The notes under the pieces are model-generated. The model was given only the letters and a program-made list of their open reading frames with translations. It made no database searches and had not been told where the DNA came from. A stretch of 64,000 nucleotides of DNA from Haberlea rhodopensis (taxonomy: Eukaryota > Streptophyta > Magnoliopsida > Lamiales > Gesneriaceae): positions 28,049 to 92,048 of the forward strand of contig CAJQUN010001202.1 in assembly GCA_907163345.1 (NCBI GenBank), given 5' to 3'. Position 1 is the first letter of the stretch, and every line of letters starts with the position of its first letter. This document shows, piece by piece, positions 44,914 to 58,140 of this stretch. The translations under genes and the position numbers were made by a program.

Positions 44914-47900
44914 TGTCACACCCCGAGATCGGGTCCGATGACATCGACGTTGTTCCCAAATTTAAAATTCGAAAACAACAAGCATCGGATACAGATCACA
45001 AATAAACCAATCTTTCATTCCTTAAATAAAACTTAATTGTCTTTACAACTAAATTGATATTAAAATAAGACTGATTTACAACTGATTAAGAACTTAAAAG
45101 GTTGCGGAAGCATAAATTAATAAAAACTTATTAATTTATCAGTAGCGTTTAACTGTTCAACAGCTGCAGCTCACCATCCCCAAAACTGGTATTGTTCATC
45201 GTCTTCAACTTCTGACTCAATCTTATCTGGAGATGGGTGAAATGGGTGAGTGTTTGGGAAAACACCCAGCAATTAGAGGTCAATCGAACTTACAAAATAA
45301 ATTCACATATATATAATCCTTAAAGTTGATAATATCAAAACATAAACAGTACTGATTTTACTATATCAAAACTCGTATATTTTTCATTCCTCTCACTATA
45401 GTCTAAATCAAAATGCTCACATAGAGCCAGGATAGATCTGGTAACACACATTGGAATTAGCCTCACAATATAACAGATCCAGTAACACACATCATAGCTG
45501 ATTTCAAAATATAACAAATCCGATAACACACATCCACTTTGACATCTTGTGCACCTCAAGCAGCCTGTGATGGTTTTTGATTTCTTTTAGCCAATTCTGG
45601 GCCACATTCGGGTCTAAGTTACCATCAAAAGTTCGCACTTGATTCTTGCGGAGGGATTCATAATGATATTTAATACCTTGCGGCTGCTGAGCTGGCTGGT
45701 GGCTGGTTAGCAGCTGGGTTAAACCCTTGGCGATTAATGGCCACGATGGTAGTGATGACCTTCATGTCTTCACGACTTAAACCCATCCTTGATGGTTGGG
45801 GTGGATCTTGGCTTCCACCAGGTTAATCATCATTGTTACGAGGGAAGTCATATGCGGATTATGGTTGTTGTGGGGTTGACATCCAGTCATATCCTACAAA
45901 TCGTAAGGCTCTAAGATTGTTGCGCATATGAGTAAACAATAAACATGTTGTAAAGAAAGTAATTTGAGATAAATTATGGAGAGAAACATAAAATTTCAAT
46001 GATAACTGACAGAGTTTACAATGAATAACAAAGCAAATGTTGAAATGTTTGACAATTTTCTTCTTAATACAAAAGTCTAAGGTAAACTAGTCTATAATCT
46101 CTCCATCTCCTAATTCCTCCTCGATTTCCTCTTCGGGGGTCTTCCTCTGGACCCTCTTCTTCTTCCACTTGCAGGTGGATGATGAGGTTTTGCAAATGCT
46201 CAATCTCAAACGGCATCTCTGTTTTATCTGCGGTAATAGACTGAACTTGTGCCTCCTTTTGTTCAAACTCGTGTTGGAGGTGCTCTCCAACTGTTGTACT
46301 AGAGCTCGATTTATATCCACCTTTTTGTTACGAATCCGTATGAGCTCTGCATTACTCTTTTTGACCTCCACAAGTTCCTCCTAGGCTCGTTTATAATAAT
46401 AGGAGAATCGATGAACGTCAACAAGCAAATGATCTCGAATTTCTAAGAGCTCGGTCTTATCCTTCCTCTCCTTGGCTATAGACTCCTCAAGTTCCTCTAC
46501 CTACGTTCAAATTGAAAGATCATGCTAGATTGGTCGCGAGTCATCATAGCCTACATCCCAAATACGAAAATGTGAGTCTTAAACTACGCTTAGGTTTTAA
46601 TTAAGAATTAATGAGAAATCGGATCAGGATATGCATATGAATAATAAGGTTAAAATTTCACTCGGAAATAAATTATCTAAGAATTGAGTGAAAAGTTTTC
46701 TAAAATTTCTCCAAGTTGAGGACATGAATCACACAAAATTTGAACTTAATGCGTGAAGTAATTTGGAAATTAAAATTCCTCAAAGTTGGCTTAAAATGAA
46801 AAAAATAAATAAAATTGAATGTAACCTCTCTAATACAATGAATTTTGGGTTCGTCGCTGGTGCCAATACGACATAGTCATATCGGGTTAGATTCGGCTTG
46901 AGAAACGTTTTGGTTCATATATTACAATAGTCAAAATTCCTCCTGGATCAAAAGTTATGGTCGTTTGAAGTTTGGCCGACAAACAATACAATTCATTGGA
47001 GATGATGAACTGGTGCAAAACTGATGGATTGAACTGTTCAGTTAAAGAGTTGAACTGATACAAGTAGAGCTGATCGAAATTCAAGACTGATGAGACGATA
47101 GGTTCTACTGATATAATGGTTTTGTTTTGGTCTGCTCACCTGATTACTCAAGTACTCTACTGACGTAGACTACAGATCTTTTTAATGATATGCTCTACTG
47201 ATGTGACCTGCTTTACTGATTTGATATATTCTAAAGATCTCAATGCTCAACTGGTCTGCTGAATAGGTTTTACCTTATTGGACTGATATGCTCTACTGAT
47301 TTAATCTGCTCTATTGATTTAATCTGCTCTATTAATCCCATTACTTTGCTGGTCTGTTGAATAGGTTTTACCCTACTGGACTGATCTGTTCTACAGATCT
47401 AATCTGTCCAGAACTTGCCCATCGGGATTATGAAAACCTGGTAGCTCTGATACCACCGAGACCGGGTCCGATGACATCGGCGTCGTTCCCAAATTTAAAA
47501 TTCAAAAACAACAAGCCTCAGATACAGAACCAATCATTCATTCCACAAATAAAACTTAATTGTCTTTACAACTGAATTGATATTAAAATAAGATTGATTT
47601 ACAATTGATTAAAAACCTAAAAGGTCGCGGAACGTAAACTAATGAAAACTGATTAACACAACAGTAACGTTTAACTTTTCAACAGCTGCAGCTCACCATC
47701 CCCAAAACTGGTGTTGTTCATCGTCCTCAACTTCTGACTCAATCTTATCTGGGGAGGGCGTAAGGAGTGAGTGTTTGGTAAAACACCCAGCAAGTAGGGG
47801 CATCGAACTTACAAAGTAAATTCACATCTATATAATCCTTAAAGCAGATAACATCAAAACATAAACAATATTGATTTCATTATATCGAAACTCATATATT

Positions 47901-48706
47901 TTTCATTGCTCTCACTAGAGTCTAAATCAATATGCTCACCTAGAGCCAGAACATATACGGTAACACATATCGGAACTGTCTCACAATATAATATATATGG
48001 TAACACATATCGGAACTGATTTCAAAATATAACAGATCCGGTAACACACATCGGAACTGATTTCAAAAGAACAAGTATGGTAACACATATTAGAGTTTAT
48101 CTCCATAAAACAAATTTTTCATAATTTCAAAGTATTGCACATGTCCGATTGAAATTTAATTCATACATATGATTTTCGAACAAAATGATTATCAATAGCA
48201 AAAACCCACTTATAGAATTGAAGCGTGTTTGTATAAGACGCGAACGGAGTCTACCCTTTCTTTCTTGCAGAAAATGCAGATTACGAGTGTGTTTAATTTC
48301 GAGTTTTTAGTGTAGAGTCTCTGTGTAAATATCCTATTGAGATAAGTCAGGTATTTATAGGGGTGAATATTCAGGTGTTACAACACATAATCTCCATTAA
48401 CTCTGCTATGATTTCACTTCAATTCCAAACCCCTGAAATTCTGTAGACGTAGCCTCCATTATTATTATGTGAAAATGATGGGTTAGTGGGGTTGATTAAA
48501 TCTCTTGGACTGACTGTTTAGACAAGCTGAGCTGATGGTTATCAACATAGGTTGAGCAGATTGGACAACAGTTGAGTCCTCGATCGGTTGATTTAAGCAT
48601 CTGCTGAGCAGCTTTCTAACGCATGTTGTGTTGATGAAAACACAGCTGCTGAGCATCTCCTTAACATCTGCTGAGCGGGTCTTAATGCATATTCCGAGTC
48701 TTCACA
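44914..48706 (-). mobile_element. LTR retrotransposon inserted in the MuDR gene, TSD ACACG
   Basis: Plus-strand ends are TGTCACACCCC and ...CTTCACA, flanked by ACACG at 44909-44913 and 48707-48711. LTR text is repeated at 44930-45545 and 47460-48110 (cgggtccgatgacatcg, acagctgcagctcaccatcc, gaaaacacccagcaa). The primer site TGGTATCAGAG lies at about 47443-47453 on the minus strand next to the complete LTR (47454-48706), which sets orientation. The other LTR is cut after about 45545. Between them only gag-like or unknown low-coding text is seen (for example 46087-46371), with no RT or integrase, so it is non-autonomous or deleted. TGTCACACCCC ends suggest a Ty3/gypsy-type LTR. Confidence 0.75.
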
Positions 48707-48711
48707 ACACG

Positions 48712-49890
48712 TAACACATTAACAATTTCATAGTTGAGCCCAACTAATCAAATATCAATACATTGATTCTCATCCTTCGCACAAAAGTGTGCCCTTGAAA
48801 TGGGATTTCAAGAATGTTCCATCAAGAAATAACATTGACAGACAATATCTAAACCCATCAATACATATTTAAACCCATCAATATAAGCATGAAACGAAAC
48901 AAACAAACGACAGTATTGGTCACTGTCATCACCGTCAAGCTCTACAAAACTTCCAAGATTAATGTTTTCACCGCATCAACATACCACTTCAGTTAAAACG
49001 ACTCACCATAACTTCCAAAAGCAATAGCCCTAGACTTCTCCACGCTTCTCCATGCTTTACTGTACATGATGTCCAAATCAGTTTTCATTAACTCACATAC
49101 AGACAATGCAGAAAAGGTTGGATTGACGCTTACTCGCTCAACAATAATTCGAGATCTTATATTTGAACTCATTCTCTTTGATTTGTCTTTCATGATTCTA
49201 CGCTCACAAGTGTGAATATTGTTCAATTTATATAAAAAAAGAACTATTTACTTTTGAAATGTTAGGCATTCACAAACCAACCACAACCTTTGTGATGCTT
49301 TCTAGCATACACGGGAACTACTATATCCCTATTATTTTTTACATAGTTGAACTCAAAACCAACATCCACCGAATATTTACTCAATTCACAAAAAACTCTT
49401 CGACCCCACCTCTAAACTCTTGACATACCCTACTAATAATTGATGATCAACCAGAACATAACAACTTTTCCTTGCCTTTAACATTACATCTTCGATGATC
49501 GGAATCATAACCGAAGATGAATTACAACCTTCTTCATTTAAATCGCGTGCACCGTCTGACACATGTATCCCGTGCATCAGTAGAGTCTGTTGGTGCACGC
49601 ATATCACATGCACTGATATAGCCTATTGGGGCACTTTGTTCGCGAGCACCGATGTACTCTACCAATGCGGTTATCTCGCGTGCATCGCTTGAGTCTTGCG
49701 GTGCACTTAATCCACATGCACTGCAAGACTGAAACGACCCACTTCCATCCCCTTCTACAACAGACGACGTAAACCAATTTCTACTGCCCTTAGACACTCC
49801 ATAAAATGCAATTTTATCAACAACAACATTCACTGTCAACATACGAACATCAATAATCTTACACAACAAGAACATATTCTTCATATCATC
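48712..49890 (-). pseudogene. MuDR-type transposase, N-terminal half
   Basis: Minus-strand blocks in order: an N-terminal low-complexity part (49534-49884); YSVDVGFEFNYVKNN with a GCGWFVNA zinc-motif tail (49215-49385); the block ending YSKAWRSVEKSRAIAFGSYG (48993-49226); LFVSFHAYIDGFKY; and LFLDGTFLKSHFKGTLLCAK, which includes the first catalytic Asp of MULE transposases, ending at KDENQ just before the LTR insertion. Frames are broken repeatedly. Confidence 0.6.
49540..49735 (-). repeat. Coding minisatellite in the transposase N terminus
   Basis: Degenerate repeats with gtgcac/gtgcat cores, read in the minus frame as repeated DSSDAR, YIGAREQSAP, YISACDMRAP and DSTDAR units of about 14-16 residues. 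The GTGCAC core is shared with the noncoding array at 42.7-43.8 kb. Confidence 0.5.
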
Positions 49891-50150
49891 TTCGTTTTTT
49901 CAAACAACAATTAGGGTGCCCTGGAATGGAATACGTAAAAAGAAGAAATCATCTCAAAATTATAATCGTTCCACTTACCAGATGTAGTAGATACTATTTC
50001 ATTGAATGCACGTTCAACACTTGTGTTTGCTCTCTAAACTTCATCAAAATCATGAATGCAGAATCCATCACAATATATCGACGAAAAATACAAAATAGCG
50101 AGACATACGGGTTTTAACGATTCAAATTTTATGCATTTTACGTCCTCTTT

Positions 50151-50800
50151 TTTCTCTGGTTTTTTTTTTAATTCAGAGGAAACAAATAGTAGCTACCAAA
50201 AAAAATGTAAATTTTAGAACATATGTGAATATAGTTCTTGAAAAATGGATTGTCAAGAAAAGCTGATTTTTTCACAGATTTAGTTGAATTATGATTTTGT
50301 AAGTGATACCATTTTGTAATTTCCTCGAACAAATCTTGTCCTTATCACATCATATCAAACACACCCTAAACAAATCAATCGTTATATATATATAAGAATA
50401 AAAAGAGGAATTAGAGTTATAGTTGTAATCTTGAAATTTTTATTGAATAATTTTTCCGAGTTTCTTGACTTATCTTCTTCCTTCGTCTCCTCTTTTTCTT
50501 GGGAGTTCGGCTGTCGAGATCTTGGGAGTTCGGCTGTCGAGAACTATCCATCATATCAGTTTACCGTTTTTATCATAATACTTCATCTCTATCCGTTTTC
50601 TTCACAGCTAAACATTTCCCCCTATACATACAATTCCTAGGCATTGAAACCGAGCTTTACAGAATAAATGGTTCAGATTTCTTATCAAACTTAAGATTTA
50701 AATTATGCCAAATTGATCGCTACTACCTCGTCGAAACGTCAATCTTACCAGATACAACACAGTAGCTATAACAATTGACCAAGATTGGTATCAATAACTA
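50151..50800. other. Intergenic, with a 23-bp tandem duplication
   Basis: No gene. The phrase cttgggagttcggctgtcga is duplicated head to tail at 50498-50520 and 50521-50541. Confidence 0.5.
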
Positions 50801-50809
50801 GAAATCGTG

Positions 50810-51875
50810 ATATTTCAGTGGGTAGTATGGGAGTTTTTGTTGGGGGAGTTTGGCATTGGTCTTGGGATTGGCGACGAGATCTATTTTCGTGGGAGGGGGA
50901 TTTACTTAACGAGTTTGTCTCTTCTTATTGACAGGTTGGCTCCGGAACCAGATAGGAATGACGGCTGACGTGATATGTCTAGTTGTTATTCGGTTTCCTC
51001 GGCGTACCAGGTTATTCAAAACGAATCACCTCCTACCTTAGATTTGAGGGTATCTTTCGACACAATTTGGTACTCCACAGCAACTAACAAAGTGGCTGCC
51101 TTGGCTTGGAGAATCATTAGAGATCGGATTCCTACTAAGCAGAACTTAAGGATCAGACTTATCATATCAGGGCCGATTTCAGACGCTTGCGACTTATGCA
51201 ACTTGGATGTGCAATCTACTAATCATCTTTTTCTACTCTTGCCCTGAGGCTTTTTCTCTATGGAAGGATTGTTATCAGTGGCTAGGTTTCAACGTTGGGC
51301 CTCTTGATCCATCTTCAACAGCTTGTTAACATCTGGCATCACAACAGTAGTGGGAAGGACTGGGTAACAATTTGGTTTGCTTTGATTTGGACTCTCTGGC
51401 TGGAAATAAATAATAGGATTTTTCGAGCTCAGGCAGATCATATGGAGAACTTGTTGAACCTTGTCAAGTATAGATCATGGGTGGTAAAAGGAAGTGCTAC
51501 AACTTCTCTTTCTAAAATGGATTAGGGAACCAGTAGCTTGCTTACCTTTTAGATAGCTTATGCGTTCGACTTTTGTCGTTCTTTTTGAATCTTAGTTTGT
51601 TTACGATTCTGTTGCTTCTTGGAGTTTGCTGGGGTCTTGTCCACTGTGTGGCTTGTCCCTCGCTATCCTTTTGTTCTGCTGTTGCGTCTTGGAGTGCTTG
51701 CTGGGATCATGTCAACGGTACTGCATGATGCTTGCTCTCCTTTTGATCTATTTGTTGTTAGGTTTTTTCGTGGTTTCTTATTAGATGTTTTTCTGTTCAT
51801 CTGTAACCTTTTTTTTTTTTGGAGTACTTCTTGTATTTCCGTTATAATATTATTATTGCCTAATAAATAAATAAA
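50810..51875 (+). mobile_element. L1-type LINE 3' fragment
   Basis: The 50975-51247 frame reads YSVSSAYQVIQ, then KVAALAWRIIRDRIPTKQNL and SDACDLCNLDVQSTNHLFLL, the zinc-binding RT-associated domain found at the C terminus of plant L1 ORF2. The next frame (51295-51525) gives WVTIWFALIWTLWLEINNRI. Frames are interrupted. A 3' UTR follows and ends with an A-rich taataaataaataaaaag at about 51857-51875. Most of ORF2 and all of ORF1 are absent. Confidence 0.65.
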
Positions 51876-51879
51876 AAGC

Positions 51880-54297
51880 AATTTAAAAATGAAAGGATCG
51901 TATCACTGAACTACTGAAATAGAACAATATCTTGTGCACGGCACGTGAAATTTAGGATGTATATAGTTCGTGTTGAATCTTTGATATATATATTTTTAAA
52001 TGACGGGACTACATCCAGCCCAAGAAAACAACACAAACATAGGTAGTTATGCAAAATTAAAAGCCAGTATATTTGTCAAATATGCCTCACATAACACCCA
52101 CAAAATATATCTATTATGTAATTGCTGGGCTAAAATTATTATTAACGCATGGTTGCAACCATGTGATAGAGACATTCAGAGACTAAATCACAGACAAATT
52201 TATTAACTGAACATCGAAAGCATGCATTAGACAACAAAAAACAAGTGAAAGTAATCTTAGACAATTTTGAAACTTCAAAAATACTAAGCAAGATTACAAA
52301 AGGTAACACATGGTAAGTCAGGGTCACTCGCAAGAGACCAAAAAAATGGTGGTCCTCCACCCACCCACCAATCAATTAGTGAGTGGGAAATCTATGGACT
52401 ATGTTTCTCATCATCTTCCTAGATAAATATTTAAATGTGTCCTAATAAATTTTATGCAACAGTGCTACATACATATAACAGAATTACTAAGCAACGGCTT
52501 ACCAGTATATTTAATCTTTAATAGTGATAAACAGATGTAGTGCAGCTCAACTTATGTAGTAGAGAATTAACCAAGCAATCTTTGCAAGTTTATTTGCTAT
52601 CAAATTTATTTTGAATTGTTGCAAAATGCAAGGATCAGATGCACAGACAATTGCAAACACTTGCTTGAAGTCTTAACCCAATCAGTACTCTTTCCCAGTA
52701 CTCCGGGACTAATCGTGCCACCACCCCTTTTAATCGTAAATGACAGCATTTTCACGTATATACAATTAGAAATGTAATGTCGACCTATATTTTTCTGTTC
52801 CACTAGGTACTTCACATTGAAAAGTTCCTGATCCTTTTTCAAGTTTGAGAATTTAATTTCAAATAGAACAAGAGGGTGAAAAGAATTATCTATAGTGAAT
52901 CCCAATTAGTTACGGATTGAATTGAATAGTGATGATGAAAACTACCTATACCACACTCCAGACTCAAAAAATTTGAGTGTCCAACCATTAGGAACAAAAA
53001 AAATTTGAGACAACTTTGCATCACAAGTATCAGAATTTATGACAATTTAAGTTCATCTAAAGCGTTTCTCTTCGATGGATAGCAAAAGGTTAAGATTAGT
53101 ATAATGCACCCAATGTGGAGGCTAGTTCAGGGACTTGACAACTACAATGTAGGGCTGAACTTTCCGCAGGGACATCAATGGAATGGCCCATGTCTTTCAA
53201 TAATAATTTGCCCCACCTTCCCTTATCTTTCAGGATATAGAGTATTTCCATGAGAAAATCCTATTGGTTCTATTTTACAGTAATATTCAAATTCTCGTCT
53301 CTTCCATAAACATAACATAATAGTCTACTCCTAATCATCAGACAAGTCTAAGTCTCACAAAAGACGAAACGGCTATATAGATCTCCCTACTCTATTTTGC
53401 ATTTTTGGTCTCAGTGATTTCCAATCTTTTCCAAACTTAGAGATTTCTATTTGAATACGCTCTTTGTGTTTTCTATCACGTCCTTAAATGGCTCTCAACT
53501 GTTGGCTGTGAACAAATCTTTAAATATCCAGCCACAATCTTATCTTTAATCACTCTCAATCTAACATTTTCTTTAGCTGTCCTTATTTAAAATTTAATCA
53601 ATTTTTATGTGACACTCAACTTTGGATTATGATTAATTTTTCATCACAACAATACATAGCCAAATAGCATAACCAGCCAACTAATGACGTAAAAATTTGC
53701 TAAATATAAGAAAATATCCTAGCTTACTTAATTAGTAATAAGGATTGAGTGTGCATTGTCATTGCCTACAGCTTATATGTACTTCAGTATTTCTTCCAGG
53801 TAGTCACCTTATGCTTTATGGGATTTTGAGATAGGTCTTCAGGGAAATAAATCTTAAAGGATAAGCTTCCCAAACCTGAAAACAGTTTGCCATGTGTGGT
53901 GATGACAAGCTAGGTGACAAGCCTTGAAATCAGAATAGCTTATGTTCTCAGACTGAAAGGCTGCAGGCAGCACAGCTAAGTATGATACCAACAGAAGTGA
54001 AAATATCTAGATGTATATCCCATTTAATTTGAAATCAAGATACAGAATTCGTTCCACAATAAAACATATAAGTATTTTCCTTTGTTTTTCGTAGAGTTTC
54101 TACAGGCAAGAGCAGCCTAATCAGATTATAGGCAACATCATGTTTCTAGTGGACTACACTTCAGGTGATACGACAGTGGGCAGCTTTGGCGAAGAAGAGA
54201 AATTTCAAAACAAAATAACTACTGGAGCTACAAGCATAATTGATCTCCAAACCTAAACACAAGTCTATCCACTGAATTAAAGGCTTTAATCTACCTG
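51880..54297. other. Long non-coding stretch downstream of RER1
   Basis: No supported exon. It includes the 3' UTR of RER1 at its right end. Short frames (52606-52905 - and others) show no known domain. Confidence 0.4.
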
Positions 54298-56848
54298 TTA
54301 AGGCCTGGCAGTATTTTTAGCATCACCAGAAACTGCATTCTTCCTCTGGTAACGCTGAAAACATGAAAACTTCGATCAACCAGATGTGATAAGGTAAAAA
54401 TGAAAAATAAAGATAGGTGATGTAGTGGAATATTATAGCCATAGACTTTGAACATGCCTGCTTCCCAAATGTAAAGGCACATATTTATATTTGATCATGT
54501 GCATTATTTGCCTCTTCATTGTTGAAATGAACAGAACCAACCAGTAGAAAAGAAGAATTGGCCAAAATACTGGAACGTCAAAGGCACTGAGAAGGTCAGA
54601 ACAAAAACAAAGCTGAACGCCTTCGTGAGAGAATGCCTGCAATTGACATTACCAAAAACATGATCCATCTGATTTCTACATAAAGATTAGCCAGAAATAA
54701 AACTTCCGAAGTGACAAACGGAACTAGTTTCGAGATCCTTCTAATGACTTTGATTATGTGTATCTTTGAGTAGTTTTAATTTCTTCTATACTATAATTTA
54801 TTTCGAAATCATAAACTTCTATACTTCAGACAAATCCTTTTGTTCTCCAAAGTCCAATCAACAAATAAAATTCAAAGGGTTTGAAGACCTACAAGCCCAA
54901 ATATTTCCTGAAATTCAAATTTTTAAAATATATGGAATAGAAAGGATGTAGACGTACACTACATAACTGGAAGCTGGTTCATGAATTAAAACACAAAGGA
55001 ATTAGGATATAATCCCCAAGAATTCAATCGTGTTAGATATGAGAGAAGTCCAGAGCAGCAAAAAATTTCAATAATGTTTTATAAATCATTGCTCTCATCT
55101 ATGGATTATTGGACATGAACATTGAATTTACCTCTGGAACACTTGCTTTATTGCATAGAATCTCAGAGGCATGGAGACACGAAGCACCCTAAAGTATTTC
55201 TAGTCAAGGAAACGATACATACTAATATTCAATATGACAAAAAGAACAAAACTCATCAACAAAAATACCAAGGGATTATGTCACTCACACTAGAGCTTGA
55301 TGAAGGTATTACTGTCATAAATTCAACAGGGAATAACATTGTTCGGGGGTAATAAATTTAACAAAGGGGTGTTTTATATGCAAAAAGGTCCATCTTATTG
55401 CTTCATTAGCCAATGCCCTCAAAATCCAGGATACTGATATAATGTGAATAGGACACCATAGAGAGATTAGAAGAAACTCAATATGCGCCCATAACATGAT
55501 GATATCTGTTCAAAGAAATACTTGTGTATAAGTGTGATTGTGCATGAGTGTTTACAGAAATTTTATCATCATTAACTTCACCTCTTGCAAAATTCAAGTT
55601 AAAGCCCATGCATCAATATTTCAAGAGTCGAGACTTATCAAATTAATTGAATCTAAAGCCAAATGGGACATTAGCAAAAATTCATATAGCCACTTGACCT
55701 CCAAGTCCTCAACGCCCTCAATCATTTTGAAAATTAGGAATAGGAAGCAAATTAAAAGTTCAATTACCAACCAAAAAAATTAACGATTTGACTATTACTG
55801 TAAATGTTATTTTTAAAAAAACAAAACCAAACATTCATTTAATTCCCTAATACAGTTTCAAAAAAACTCAGTTTTCTGAAAACAAAAACCAACATACCCT
55901 AGCATCTATGGAGATATGAGATATCGAGAACGAACAAATACTAAGTCGGGTCATTTACATACTCGCTGCCTTATTGCTAACCCTTGTAGACAAACTCAAA
56001 TGCTCCTGATTCTGTAATAGAATGTCCGTACATAGTGCGTTCTTTAAAAAATATATCCTTCTTCTTCCAAAGATGCCTTTTCTAAAGTAATTGGTACGAC
56101 TAACAAGAATCCTTGGCTTTATCTCTTTCCCTTTTAGTTTTGGAGGTGGATTTAAACTTACTGACTTGAACAACTAATACCCTATCATATATGGCTGTGC
56201 CAATTTGTTGAAGCTTGTCACTCCTTTTCACCTTGTCATCTGTCTATCTCTTTATACTCGATTGCCCAAAGTTGACAGTCATCAAACCAAAGAGGGCGAG
56301 GGCGATCACAGGTTGGTAGAACTACTTATATCAAATACAAAGCTTTACAGTTCATATTAAACATACTTGAATTCAGTTCTACCCGCGACAAATAAGCAAC
56401 ATTAGCTGTAGAACAACACAGGATTGTCGATTTCAGAACAATCAAGGATTAAATAAATAAAAATAAATGAGATTTCATCTAACCAGAACTTAAACTCGGG
56501 GAGGCGGCGGACAAAGGGGCGGAACTCATCGGAGCCCCGCGTGGGGAGCGTGGGGCCGTCATTCAGCTCTTGGATCTCGGGATCCACCTGCGGCGACAAA
56601 AACGCAATCAACAGCTGCAGGATGTAGATTCCCAGACCGTAAGTGGTAATGTAGAAGCCCTGCAGTATATACACCCGCAATGCGTATATCAACCCGATCA
56701 CCGACAGAAAGATCCACCGGTAAAGTACCAATGGAGTCGACTTGTCCAGAAAATTCTGGTATCTCTGCCACATCGCGTGGGTGAATTGCGCCACGGCGGA
56801 CGCGGCGGAATTGTCGCCGTGGTCGCCTGTTCCGCCAGCCGCATTCAT
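54298..56848 (-). CDS. RER1: RER1 family protein (ER retention receptor), exon 2 frameshifted
   Basis: Three exons on the minus strand: 56484-56848, 54458-54636 and 54298-54354. Exon 1 encodes MNAAGGTG..., FTHAMWQRYQNFLDKSTPLV, two membrane segments and FRPFVRRLPEFKFW, all RER1 hallmarks. Exon 2 gives HSLTKAFSFVFVLTF, then in the next frame SAFDVPVFWPILLFYWLVLF and MKRQIMHMIKYKYVPL. Exon 3 gives RYQRKNAVSGDAKNTARP and a stop. Exon 2 is 179 bases where intact phasing needs 181. The frame slips by one base near 54586-54590 and again near 54467-54475. Either this copy is a new pseudogene or the assembly lost two bases. The intron 2 donor would be GC rather than GT. RER1 proteins are four-span Golgi membrane receptors that return ER membrane proteins. 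Intron 1 is about 1.85 kb. Confidence 0.75.
54637..56483 (-). other. Intron 1 of the RER1 gene
   Basis: About 1.85 kb with GT donor after TTCTG and acceptor TTGCAG. No nested gene is seen. Open frames up to 81 codons (for example 55538-55783 +) have no recognisable content. Confidence 0.55.
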
Positions 56849-57860
56849 TTTATTTTACTATAATATTATTGATTTCGTGTTGTTTTTTTAGAATTTTTAA
56901 TGTTTTCGCGGCTTTATTTATTTATTATTACTCCGAAAGTGTTTTGCACAGAGGGAAACCGTAAACGCCTCTTCTTCCGTATATCATCTTGAAGAATTGA
57001 ACTGGACAAACTGGACTCTGTTCCACCGTCAAAGGAAAAGCACTGCAAGGCCAATCAACGGTCGCGATTTGATGGGCTTAGTCGGGTAATTCTTGGGCTG
57101 AACGTGAGTTATTCATTACTAGTACGTTGACCACGTTTGCATACATATTAAATAGGGAAAATTACGGGTCGGTACACTTTCATAAAACATAATCTATTCT
57201 AGTCCAGCGAAAAAACATTAATTGATCTAAGTTCATTATTGGTTGAAATGACAATAATAACCCCATGTGGTCCAGGTGGTCCACGCGGTCCAACCAATCT
57301 TTAATAAATTTGCATTCTTAGCCCCTAGAAAATGTTTAAAGAACAAAATATGCCACAATATATTATTCATCATCATTTTCATCCTAATATTTACCAAACA
57401 GAAACATTATATGAACATGGGATCCTTCAGTTTCTGTCATCTCGAGATGAATCCCAAGAGCATACTTTTGCAAAGGATTCACAGTTTATATAACGCTTGT
57501 CTAATTATAATTCAAAACCCGATTTGAAGATCATGTTAAAATAAATAAAAGGCCCAACATGCTTCCTTATTACAATAAAAGTTTAACAAACTGAAATATA
57601 TCATTTTGACCATAACGGCACCGGGTGAGGTGTGTCGCAACTTCCACAAGTCAAAAACTTACTGCCTCTAGACTGTTTTACGAATGGCTCCTCACCATCC
57701 AATCTCAGCTCACGGGCGAGGTTAGTCTGCTAGTTATCCGACTCCTTCAGAAATCGCACAGCACAGCCCTAATTCGTTTCCTACCTTAGGGCGTAAGGTA
57801 TAATCAAGATGTAAAAAAGATTTAAAGAAATCTGGGAGATAGCTGGGCAACAGCCTTATT

Positions 57861-57866
57861 TTTATT
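57861..57866 (-). terminator. Viral poly(A) signal AATAAA, copy 2
   Basis: Same position relative to TATA and hairpin as in copy 1. Confidence 0.45.
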
Positions 57867-58132
57867 CTGGAATACTTGCAACATATTTTACATTAAAACG
57901 TCTCCTTTTGGGAGGAGACGGACATGTTTAGCCTCTCATATAGATGGGGCTTGACTCAAGAAATATAACTAAAGTACAGAACAATATTATTTACACTTAT
58001 GAAATGAAAGAAAGAAAAGAAATATTACCAAGCTAAGAAAGCTGAAGATTACAAAGCTTAGAGACTACAATAATTATATTTCAGAAAACTATAGAGAATT
58101 TTCGATGTCCTTTAGCTTCCTCAATGAGTGCC

Positions 58133-58140
58133 CTTATATA
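58133..58140 (-). promoter_or_regulatory. Viral TATA box, copy 2
   Basis: TATATAAG on the minus strand, conserved with copy 1. It points towards the RER1 gene, whose start codon is about 1.28 kb downstream. Confidence 0.55.

Larger units (their letters stand above)
39380..50150. mobile_element. Mutator-like element carrying Ulp1 and MuDR-type genes (approximate extent)
   Basis: A decayed Ulp1-type protease gene (+), a minisatellite, and a MuDR-type transposase (-) split by a later LTR retrotransposon lie in convergent order. Plant MULEs that carry Ulp1 genes are known, and gene content supports that class. Terminal inverted repeats were not identified, so both ends are estimates. Confidence 0.5.
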
